A stretch of DNA of 64,000 nucleotides from Drosophila pseudoobscura. Its lineage: Eukaryota; Arthropoda; Insecta; Diptera; Drosophilidae. Within the stretch, counting starts at the first letter, position 1. Every line of letters starts with the position of its first letter. Made by a program: the position numbers and the translations under genes. Below, piece after piece: positions 1 to 9,858 of this stretch. The notes below the pieces were generated by a model, which had not been told where the DNA came from, made no database searches, and worked only from the letters and a program-made list of their open reading frames with translations. The stretch covers positions 62,201,869 to 62,265,868 of the forward strand of contig NC_046683.1 of the NCBI RefSeq assembly GCF_009870125.1. Direction: 5' to 3'.

Positions 1-776
1 GCGATTTGTCGATTTCTATGCAAATTATTACTCGGAAAAGAAACACATAAATATATAATACGGAGTCGGACTCGGAGTCGGAGACAGAGTCAGCGTCAGA
101 GTCAGCGTCAGCGTCAGAGGCAGTGGCAGAGGCAGAGGCAGAAGGAAAAAAGAGCGTGCTATTTTTATTCCGCTAAATGTCGACTTGAGACTCACGTCGT
201 CAGATCCAGAGACAGAGCTAGAGCCAGAGCCAGATCGAGAGACTGTAACCCGAGTCGCCGTCCACGACTGAGGAGAAAAAATAATAAGAAATAAGACAGA
301 AAAAACAGAAAAAAAAAATAAAAAGCGGAGAAGCACAGAAAAACAGACAAACAGAAAACAGATTGTATCTGTATCTACAGTCGCGACCCGCGGCCCGTTT
401 GGTGTGTGTACTTGTACATTAGTGCGGCGGTATCTGTATCTGTATCGGTATCGGTATCGGAGGCAGAGTCACAGTCAGAGTCACAGTCAGAGGCAGAGGC
501 AGAGGCAGAGGCGCAGGCGCAGGCGGCGGCAAAGCGCCAAAAGTAATCGTTAACTAAAGGGAAAGAAAAATAAATAAATACAAAAGTTTGCCGCTCCTCA
601 GGCTCGTCTCCTCATCCACCTCGTCGAGGAGTTCTCTGATAGATAGAGCTATCCGCGAACTGTCTGATTTGCGTCTCTCTCTCTCTCTCTCTCTCTCGAG
701 ATCTTTGTGAAGTGAAGTTCCGTGGAGAATCAGGAGATCAGCGATCCGCGATCAGTGATCGGCGATCATCGAGATT
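1..776 (+). promoter_or_regulatory. Upstream region and 5' leader of Tgi
   Basis: No coding ORF is supported here. The stretch is made of degenerate six-base repeats (GAGTCG/GAGTCA types at 60-250, TATCTG/TATCGG at 365-460, GGCAGA/GGCGCA at 470-530) and a CT run at about 674-698. It leads directly into the Tgi initiator ATG at 777. The purine-rich, repeat-rich make-up is typical of long fly 5' leaders. I could not place the transcription start. Confidence 0.4.
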
Positions 777-3700
777 ATGAAGCATCATCTTCTGGGAGCC
801 ATGGAATACCATGGAGCCGTTTTCATACTGAATGCCTTCGAGCAGAACTACTACAACCGCATTAAGGAAATCGAGCGCCTGGCCGCTGCAGCAGCAGCTG
901 CCGCATCATCCACTGCCTCCTCCTCAGCATCCTCCTCGTCGAGCGACCCGTCCGCCTCTTCGGCTTCCTCATCCACGGCCAGCTCTCCCACATCGACAGC
1001 CAGGGAAGTGGCCCAGGCCGCAGCCGCCCTGGCGGCCACTCAAAGGCTTGCCGCTTATCATGGCCAGGGGCAGGGCCAGGGCCAGGGCCAGGGACAGGGA
1101 CAGGGACATGGACAGGGGGAGTTTCCTGCCCAGTCCGGGATGTTCTATCAGCAGCAGCATCATCGCCAGCAACTGGAGCAGCTGCAGCAGCACCATCATC
1201 AGCATCAGCAGCAACATCAGCTACAGGCGGTAGCCGCTAATCAGCCACAGCAGCCCCAACCCCAGCCCCAGACATCCGCGGATCCCAGTGCCTCCAATAT
1301 GGCCAACAGCCTGCTCTGGCAGCCCTGGCGAGACCTCCAGCAGGCGGCCGCGATGCACCATCAGCTCTACAAGCAGCAGCAGCAGCAGTTGCACAAAGGT
1401 TCGTCTGTCGGGGAAATTTATGAAGAAAATCTTGCGAAAACTTTTCAACTGACCTCCAAACGAGGGACGGACGGAGAGAGTGAGGGAGCTATTAGCGAAT
1501 ATGTCATGTACTGAAAATGGGGAAAGATTGTTCTTGGAACTCGCAAGAGAAGGTGGAATATGCTCCGAGGGCAGGGCATAGGTACAGTAGTGTCATAATG
1601 CTGGAAAGTAGCTATCTTTCTTGGTCAAAATGCGACGTCAAAGAAAGATTACTATATCTGAGGTTGAGGAAATAATATTCCAAGGATTGAAGGGAAAAAG
1701 ATTACTTCCAATTAGAAGACAAAGCAAGATATAGGGGAAATTAAAGGGGAAATATAACGATATAATATAATAATAAGGACACGGACCACTTGAGGGGGCA
1801 GTAATTGCAACGCCACTTGAAAGATGCAGTCCAGAAGAGAATAATTGTAAGCGATATTTGAGAGGATAGGGTCATGGAATCCTAACAGTTTGATCTACAG
1901 AAAGGCAAGCGGAAAGACCACAAAATGAGGACAGTTCCAGAGGGAGTCCAATTGAGTCAACGATCCCAAGAAGAAAGGTTCTTTCCTACCTCTGGTTGTG
2001 GCACCATCCATAGTATCATTCCATGGGTAGATACCCCTTCTGCTATCTCACGTTCGGTTGACTACTGGGGTGGAGGAGCATCAGTGCATGCATGCAGATG
2101 GTCACCTGTTGGTCACGTGAAACGCACACTCACCACCCACTCACCACCCACTCGCCACCCAGTCGGGCTAAAGTTCATTGGATCGCGGGGTACGTGCCGT
2201 TTGCCTCTGATCACGATGAGCACTCCTTCAATGAATGGGATCGGATTGGATTGGATTGGATCGGATTCGGACTCGGAGTCGGGTCCAGTGCGTTCTGATT
2301 ACGTTTATCTTGGCTGTAAAGCCAAAGCGTGGCTAGGACGTGCCGACTGTGGGGTTGGCAACAAACCCCGCAATCGGTTACGCCACTTGCCGTTGACGAT
2401 GGCGTCTCTGGGTGAGTGGGGGGGAGGGGAGAGGGCGGGGGATGTTCTCTGTTACCATTTCCATTTCGCTTGCCTGGGCTGGAAAATTGGTAATGAAATT
2501 GGCAACACTTTTACTACGCTCCACACGAGCCAGCCGGCCGCATTAGACGGGCTTCGATTGGCTCCATTGACGTATTGCATTGCCTTCCCTCTCTCTCCCT
2601 CTCTCCCTCTCTATCTCTCTCTCGCTCGCTTCCCCCTTGTGTAATTGGCGACATTGCACAAATCACACAAATGCTTTCAATTACATGGCGACGCCAAACA
2701 AACACAAAAACTGCAAAAAGAAAGAGCAACAAAAACAAAAGCAAAAGCAAAAGAAAAAAAACGAGCGTGCAAGCGCCTGTTTAAACATAAAACCTCTACA
2801 CAAAAAAAAAAAATTGGATGATGAGGTAGTGCCACAGAAGAGAATGGAGGGGCTCCGAGAAGGGGCTGGCTGCTGTACTTGGCTCACGGCTCGACTGTGT
2901 TTTGCTTTGCTCATACCCTCCCCAAGAGGGTATACAGATTTCGATCGGTGCTTGGTCCAGAGAAGGGGTGGAGGGGGAGGGGGCATTTCCGTTTATCGAA
3001 TCAGATATCCGAAATTCGATTCTTCAAAGGTATTTCGTTATCGTTTTTAATGGGAATCCCAATTCCCCATAAAGAAGTCGCCTGGTGGCGATCCATCCCA
3101 CTGTATACATACATATATCGAATCTGAAAGATCTGGAAGGGTAACCGAATCTGCGGCGACTCCAGAAGCTAGACTTCTTTCTTGTTAATTTGTTGACATA
3201 TTAAAACCAGATTTGCAATCAACTCGGCCAGCGGTGTGGTGCCGGGGGGGGGGGCAGGGGAGCCGTGCTGCTGGCACACCGGAGAACGGTGAATGGCTGG
3301 CGGAGAGTGGTGCCAAAGGGGGTGGGGGGGGCCTGGGGGGCGGACGGATTCGTGGTTACTGGCATGACTCACGAGCCGGCGCGAGAAATAATATAAATAA
3401 TGAGAAACGCCTGCGACGACGGCGACGATGATGGAAAAATAAATATGTAAAAAAAAACTACAAAAAGCAACAACAGCAACAACAACAAGTTGTTTGCATA
3501 AGCAAGAAATGTGTGTGGCTTTTGTTGCTATTTTGCTATTTCTAGTGCAATCCATGCCGTGTGTGTGTTCGACCCGTGTTCTCTTTCCTTCCCTGCCGAG
3601 GGGGAGGGGGGGTGGGGGGGGAGTGCACCAGGGCTTAGGGTTTTAGGTTTTATCCACTGAAATAGCGGATATTGAGTGGCGTACCGAGAAAGGTTTCGAA

Positions 3701-6700
3701 ATTTAAGCGATACTTGGGGCTGGGGATTGGCGATCAGCTGTTTATCGATTGATCCGGTTTCCTTTTCAGATTCAATATCATTTCCACGAAGAACGAAAGT
3801 CAACAGCCACTGTGCACCTTTACTATAGGGATAGGCAGTTTTTCAGCGACCAAAGGCTTTCCCGGAGATCTCTTTTGGTCCGGTATCCACCATCATAGAG
3901 GGATTACGAATTGATTCTTAGAGAGGTAATCGTACAAAATACGAAGAGCTCATTCATGGCATTGTACCTATACCGTAGATAGATTATTGCCCTCCCAAAG
4001 AATAGGACTTTAGGGAATTATAATTCAACTTTTCAGATGGCGATCCCATAACCTTCACAAGGATCGCTGTATGGAGGATCCCTTAATTTGATTGATTTGA
4101 GGTACACTTAGGGAAAATAAATAAAAATTGATTTCTCAAGGATTTATTTGCCCTTCTTTTATCATTGAACAAACAGAAATATACCTGTCCCAAGTGCCTC
4201 TTTGGGATCGCTAGACCTTAACAGACTTACCATCGGATCCCTGGCCCCTTGGTTCCTAGAACCGTGACCCCAAATCAGAACTTTCCCCCCTCGAGGGATC
4301 CATTAAACACCCCTACCAACAGATTACCCTTCAATCGCGCTGTGACAACTAGAATTCCCCCTTTATCGCCAATTAGCCGAGTCAGACATGATTCAAAAGC
4401 TCCAATCCCCCACCGAGCAGAGGCAGCCGGCAGAGGGCAGCGGGCAGCGGCAGCGGCAGAAGCAAAAGCAGAACAAATAAATAATGCAAAGCAGAACAAG
4501 AAGAAGCAGAAGCCGAAGCCGAAGCAGCAGCCGCAGCCGAAGCAGGAGCGGCGAAGGTGGGACAGAGAAGATGAGCGGCAGCGCAGAATACGAGAAGAGG
4601 GAGAGCCTCAAAAAGAAAGCTCCGACGTTGTCGTTGTCGTCGTCGTCGTCGTCGTCGTTGCTGCTGCTGTCGATCCCCCAACACAGCCGCCAAACGGTGG
4701 CCTGGCTGGCGGGCGAGGGGCAGGGGGGTCTGTGGCGAAGAGCAGCGACGTCCGACGACCGGAAATGTGCAATAAAATTTGAATGTTTCTTTATTATTAT
4801 CATCATCCCCATCATCATCCGCCGCAGCGCAGCAGCAGCCCAAGCCCAAGCCCAAGTCCAATCCCAATCCCAATCCGAAGCAGCCGCTGCCTCACTCTCC
4901 TGTTCGTTTTTTATGTTTTTCTTTGGTTTTGCAGCTCCACTCTACACTCTCCACTCTCCACTCTGCACGCTACACGCTACACCCCGCACTCCGGTCTCCA
5001 CTCTCCAAAGACCAGTTTCTTCTTCCTCTGGCGGTTCCCCTGTGTTTCCTTTTTGTTTTTGCTAGTGTTGTGAGTTCCTCTCGTGACGCAGGCGCAGAAA
5101 TAATAAATTGCAGCCTCGCGGTGACGTTGCCAAAAACAGGACAACGCTCCCGCCTCTGCCTCCGCCACTGCTCCACCACCACTACCACCAACGCCATAAC
5201 ACAAGCAACTCCAACTCCACAACTCCATCTCCATTGCCGCCGCCGCCTCCATGCAACCGTCCGTCCATCCATCCATCGCCATTCATTCATTCATTCATGC
5301 GTTGGTCCGACTTTGGGTCCGACCAGGCAGGCAGGCAGGCTCTCAGCCTCTCGGCCTCTCCGCTGTTCCGCTGCTCGAAATGTGCAGAAGCCGCCCGACT
5401 GGTTTGCCCCCTTCGATTTTGGATGCTGCCGCCCGATGGGGAAGAAACTGGGTTCTGGGGCGCTGCAGCGCTGGAGCGCTGGAGCCTGGAGCCACCAGCT
5501 TTATTTATAAACTTTGTTTCCTGTACGAGGTGCTGTTGCACTCGAAGCGAGGGGGGAAGAGACGCGAGATCCAATCGCCGTACCAGCTGTCAGGGAACCA
5601 GCTCCAGCCTGGGTTCCGCAGAACTAGTTCACCATCCCAGTTCCCGGGAACCGCAGCGTAGCCCACGCACTGGGCTCCGACGCTGACGCGACTTCCCACG
5701 CCAGAAACTCGGGCGATTCCCCCCATTCGCACGCCAGGCACGTTTCGGCCAGAGATGGTGGCCTGCATTTTGCTCAGTGTACTTACACGCACACAAACAC
5801 ACACACACATACAGCATAAGCGTAGACGAAACGGGTTTTCTTAACCAATTTTTTTTTTGTATTTGTGACTTGGAGTTTCGATTGTTGTTTTTCTTTTTCG
5901 TTTTTATTTTTTTTTTTTTTGCTGGCGACGTCTTCTTGTGCCTTTGTGCATAATTTTGTGCTGCCTGCCCACTTCTGACCGCGCCTTCCGCCTGCTGCCG
6001 CCCCCCCTCCGAGGAGAGCTTTTGGCAGAAGTTCATTCAAAAAAGCGAAAGACTTAGGCAACAAACTTGAACGTGACGGACGGCAGGAGGAGCGACGGGC
6101 AGCAGGAGGCAGTGCAGGGGCATGGGAAGGGCAGGGGAACTTTTGTAGAGTTTGCCTCGCCTTAACTCCATGTGATTCATTACGCCCACTCTCGACAACG
6201 GCGACCGCATAATCAAAACCCAAGACGATAGACACGTAAACCACACAGAGGAGTGGACTCATACCCATACCCATACCCATACCCATGACAGTCCCAGTCC
6301 CAGTCCCCGTACCATAGCCCACAGCCCAGACCCAGACCCAAGCTCAGGCCCAGACTAAGATACGAGACAAAGCCCAAATCGACCACAAAAGCCAAATCAA
6401 ATTTATGGCCTTTAATTGAAATGCGATTTGTTGATGTTGCTGTTGCTGTGGCTGTGGCTGTGGCCCGCCATCGGTATTATTATTATTATTATTATATTAT
6501 TATATTTGTTGCTAATACTTTTTATTATTTTGGTGCCGACTCGAAAATGCCGAAAAACTATGGCAAACGGGTTCTCCGGCGTGCGGTCTCTGACTCTTCT
6601 CTGACTGAGCTTCTTCCCATTGTTTTTCTTGCAGAGATGCGAGTGACATCAAAGGAGCTGCCAACCACCAAATGGAGGCGCGAGCGCCGCCAGCGTACCG

Positions 6701-7858
6701 CCGAGTACCAGGTTCACGACGCCGGCGTCGGCAGCAGCGACAGGGAGCGGGAGCGAGAGCGGGAGGAGCGTGAAATGGACAGCCCCATTGACATGTCGGT
6801 GACATCGGGGGCACTGAAGCTTCATCAGAATCGGGCCTCGCCGCCGCCGCCCTACCGCGAGCCCCTGCCGGGGACCAACTACGCGGCCAACAGCCGACCC
6901 AGCGTCATCACCCAGGCACCGCCAAAGCGGGAGGTCCCAGAGCCGGCCCACTCCTCAGGTAGGACACTGCTCTTTGCCCAGATTCCCACAGATATCAACT
7001 GATTAATATTTGATTGCAGAGAACGTGGCCATGTGCGACATTGACGAGCACTTCCGCCGCTCGCTGGGCAAGGACTACGCGGCCCTCTTTGCCAAGAAGT
7101 CGCCAACGCCCACACCCACACCCACGCCCTCGCCCAGTGGAACTCCTATGCAGCAGATATCGCCCCTGGCCTATGGATCGACATCAGCAGGAGCAGGCGC
7201 AGGCGCTGGGGCAGGAGCAGGAGCAGCAGCTTCTCCTCTTCTCTACCAGCAACATCGCTCGCCACTGCAGAAGCCTGGCCTGGCCATGATGCACTCGCCC
7301 ACGCTGCGATCGGGGCCAGAGTCGCCGCAGCTGGAGTTACCGCCGCCGCAGGAGGAACCGCTGCCGCTCTCACTGCATCGTTCCCCGACGCCACCGTCGC
7401 CGTCACCGTTGCCGCTACTGCCGCCACAACTACCACAAACATCAGCAACTGCTCCCAGCCAGGCACTGGACACACCGGTGACCGCCAAGCGAGCACTGGA
7501 CACACTGCATCACACGCCGCCCAGGTACAACACTCCGCCACCGCCGCCAGCGTACGGCAGCGTGCCAGCCTCTACGCCAACGCCGACTCCAACTCCAACA
7601 CCAACACCGACCCCGACGCCAACTCCAACGCAGATTCCCAATCCCAGCAGCACCCCCACGATGCCGGCGATCATACGCGTGAAGGCCGAGCCGGGACTGG
7701 CAGCTGTGGCCGCATCCTCGACGCAGACGCCACCCGCCTCGCCCACCTCGTCCACGAACATTTCGATATTCACCAAGACTGAAGCCTCCGTCGACGATCA
7801 CTTTGCCAAGGCGCTGGGCGAGACCTGGAAGAAGCTTCAGGGTGGCCACAAGGATTAG
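777..7858 (+). CDS. Tgi: Tgi, Tondu-domain-containing growth inhibitor (VGLL4 orthologue)
   Basis: Coding exons are 777-1398, 6635-6958 and 7020-7858 (594 residues). Junctions keep frame: AAAG|GTTCGT joins TTGCAG|AGATG, and TCAG|GTAGGA joins TTGCAG|AGAAC. Two Tondu motifs identify it: DEHFRRSLG at about residues 324-332 and VDDHFAKALG at about 573-582, both nearly identical to vertebrate VGLL4. An RPSVIT motif before the first Tondu is also shared. PPxY motifs (PPPY about 278, PPRY about 482, PPAY about 491) fit binding to the Yorkie WW domains. Family knowledge: Tgi competes for Scalloped/TEAD and represses Hippo-pathway growth targets in the nucleus. Exon 1 encodes poly-Ala, poly-Ser, Gly-Gln repeats and poly-Gln. 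Exon 3 has Thr-Pro and Ala-Gly repeats. Met at 6637 could start a 386-residue form from another promoter. Identity is firm; the use of exon 1 in all transcripts is less so. Confidence 0.93.
2914..2932. repeat. Short hairpin, possible remnant head of a dispersed repeat
   Basis: TACCCTC and GAGGGTA form a 7-bp inverted repeat around a five-base loop, followed by TATACAGATTTCGATCGG. Many degenerate Drosophila interspersed elements begin with such an ATACCCT...AGGGTAT hairpin. The body of the element is not recognisable downstream, so this may be a truncated remnant or chance. Confidence 0.3.
3240..3625 (+). repeat. Cluster of G-runs able to form G-quadruplexes
   Basis: Three blocks on the + strand each hold several runs of four or more G within 25-45 bases (about 3243-3260, 3320-3342, 3598-3622). 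They lie in Tgi intron 1, so the pre-mRNA would carry them too. The blocks are plain in the sequence; any structural role is inference. Confidence 0.6.
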
Positions 7859-8320
7859 GAGGAGGAGCAGCCACTACACCCCGATCCTGAACCCGATCCC
7901 GATCCGATCCTCACCCAGATCCAACTCAAGAGCTGTTTTTTTTTTTATTATAAATATTTCAAACTACACAATTAACGTTTAAAGATCTCATGACGATGTG
8001 AAAGGAAATTCTTCAACTGCGAGTGTATTACAATTACAATATGTTTCTGATAATGATTTTTTTGAATATTGAATATTGAATATTGATAGCGGTTATATAC
8101 GGATATATGTATATGATGATATATGATTTATGATACGATGATATGATATACTATGATTTATGTGTATGGAAAACTGTGTATACGTACAAGTGACAAAATT
8201 TTTTTGTATTCTTAATGCTTAGTTGGTAGAGACTAATCCTTAATAATATACCTATTACGATTAAGTGCAAATCCTACAAATAATATACATATATATTATT
8301 GCTTACAAATCCAAATGTGA
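7859..8320 (+). other. Tgi 3' UTR and downstream AT-rich sequence
   Basis: After the TAG stop there is a CCCGATC-type repeat, then poly-T and an AT-rich tail with GATATATGA-like repeats (8090-8170). I found no clean AATAAA hexamer near the expected end, so the cleavage site is not placed. No ORF of note. Confidence 0.5.
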
Positions 8321-8662
8321 ATGTTGTTTTTGTCTCAAATATTGCGTGTACAGCGGTCGGATGATCTAGCCGCCAATACAGGTAGACATCTTAAAGACCG
8401 GCGAGCCGGATTGCCGATCATTAAAGAAACCAAGGCGCTTAAAATAGGGTTTTTAGCCCCGATCACCAAGATCCGAATCAATTACGCCATGGACAATGCC
8501 AACGGTAAACACGGTGGACACGGTGGTGTAGCTGCTTTGTATGTTACCATTGTCAAAGTGGAAATTATAATAATTATACCAATTTCAAATAACTTTGAAT
8601 TTGAATTTCGTTTTGAATCAGCCCGGCAAAAAACAGCTGTTGGCGTGGGGATTCGCATTTTT

Positions 8663-8782
8663 CGATAAGATGACGTGCAAAAGAAAACGCCAGGTGGCGC
8701 TGTATATACTTTGTTGCGCTCGAGAGCACAATGTGTGCGTAGGTAACAGTGGCACTCACAGCGAAAGATATTCTATTCGATA
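8663..8782. promoter_or_regulatory. Candidate insulator: dCTCF-like site flanked by CGATA boxes
   Basis: CCAGGTGGCGCT at 8690-8701 matches the core of the Drosophila CTCF recognition sequence (AG-R-K-GGCGC). CGATA, the BEAF-32/DREF-type core, occurs at 8663-8667 and 8778-8782. The position between two tandem genes (Tgi and Spt20) suits a boundary. The motif matches are direct; binding is inferred. Confidence 0.4.
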
Positions 8783-8828
8783 ACAAAATCGAATACTACT
8801 TCATATACGGTAGTACTTTATTCTTTTC

Positions 8829-8911
8829 GGTATATTTTGACGTGAAATTGACTTGAAAGGTATATTGCTGAGAGTCAGATGGATCCGCGGTCACATTGAT
8901 AGTACAGTAAA
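8829..8911 (+). promoter_or_regulatory. Upstream, decayed copy of a Motif-1 promoter module
   Basis: The block has two GGTATATT elements, the string GAGAGTCAGAT and CGGTCACATTGAT at 8888-8900. It aligns with 9205-9300 through most of its length. The Motif-1 core carries a C-to-T change (CACATTG instead of CACACTG). It may be an older or weaker alternative promoter for Spt20. Confidence 0.45.
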
Positions 8912-9204
8912 TTCAAACGAATATCAATATCGAGAGATTTGATTTCCGATCATAGACAGAGAACGATTAACCCGTTGTCGACCGCTGGGTATCAACATAC
9001 ACTGCACGAAAAGTATGAATCTTGAAGATTTTTAGCGCACTTCAGGTGAAAGATATCGTGGTTTTTTTGTAAGTTAGGAGTTAGGATGGGATGGAACTAC
9101 AAGAAAATCTAATAAACAGTGTGATCTACTGCGGTTTAATTCAAGTTGTTCACCTATTCAAATAGAGGGGGGCTAAGTGGGCTAAGTTCGTTTTTGCATT
9201 GGTA

Positions 9205-9300
9205 TATTTACGGTATATTTTGAAAATGAGAAACATGTAAAATATTTCGGTATATTTCTGAGGGTCAGATAAATCCGCGGTCACACTGATCGCACAGTAC
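9205..9300 (+). promoter_or_regulatory. Probable Spt20 core promoter with consensus Motif 1 (M1BP site)
   Basis: CGGTCACACTGAT at 9278-9290 matches the fly core-promoter Motif 1 (YGGTCACACTR), bound by M1BP at constitutive promoters. It is preceded by two GGTATATTT elements. Motif 1 normally lies close to the start site, so transcription probably begins near 9290-9340. This gives a 5' leader of roughly 0.5 kb before the Spt20 ATG at 9859. Confidence 0.6.
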
Positions 9301-9858
9301 ATTTACATTGCAAAAAAAGCCTAAAACAAAGTTTTTAAACAATTAAAATTAAGCAATCTTATGCATATTATTAAAGAACAACCCCTGCGTTCGCCTATCA
9401 ATTAAAGCAAAAGTGGTGGCTGTGTATTGTTGTTGTGCAAACGAGCCAAAAAGACCGTCGTCCAGCAGAGGGGCGAAGAGAGAAAATGTCACCCAAAGCA
9501 GCAGCAGCAGCAGCAGAAAAAGTGTGAAGAAATTACATTTCTGGTCAAAGGCGCACTAAAAAAACACAACAATAAGACATTTAAAAAACAATAATGGTTC
9601 TACACTGAAATGATACACAAACAAGTGAGTGTTACGGTAGGGGGCGCAGCCCCGAGGCGTGAGCGAAAATAAAAGACAACAACAAGCGATCTGTAGTTGT
9701 AATTTCACAGGGGCAGACACCTGCAAGCGCAATGAGAGCAACGCTGATCCTTAACAGGCCTTCGATCGAACTCAGTCGAACTCTATCCTGGCTTGAATGT
9801 CGTCGGTAATTGGACTCGGGATCCACAGTTGGGACTCTTCTTGCAATCCGCTGGCACA
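9301..9858 (+). other. Spt20 5' leader with short upstream ORFs
   Basis: A 13-codon upstream ORF runs 9486-9527, with six consecutive Ala codons. A four-codon ORF starts at 9593, and another ATG follows at 9610. CAA|GTGAGT at about 9624 and a TTTCACAG acceptor at about 9710 suggest a small leader intron. These are sequence-level predictions; the leader structure needs transcript data. Confidence 0.4.

Larger units (their letters stand above)
1399..6634 (+). other. Tgi intron 1 (5.2 kb)
   Basis: The intron lies between a GTTCGT donor and a TTTTTCTTGCAG acceptor. It contains only simple-sequence and compositional features that I can support: poly-G tracts near 2420-2450, 2965-2985, 3240-3345 and 3598-3625; CT-rich runs near 2586-2640; GCAGCC-type repeats near 4430-4560; and CCCATA/CCCAGT repeats near 6260-6315. 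The many open frames in it are by-products of trinucleotide and hexanucleotide repeats. Its size suggests that it holds enhancers or alternative promoters, but none can be named from sequence alone. Confidence 0.7.

Noticed and set aside
1925..2644. 239-codon + strand frame in Tgi intron 1
   Set aside because: Irregular composition, a tail made of a CT-rich run, no motif and no splice partner. The Tgi exons splice cleanly around it.
4249..5686. Overlapping long frames on both strands
   Set aside because: They arise from GCAGCC, GTCGTC and CCACT-type repeats that lack stops in several frames. They are inside Tgi intron 1.
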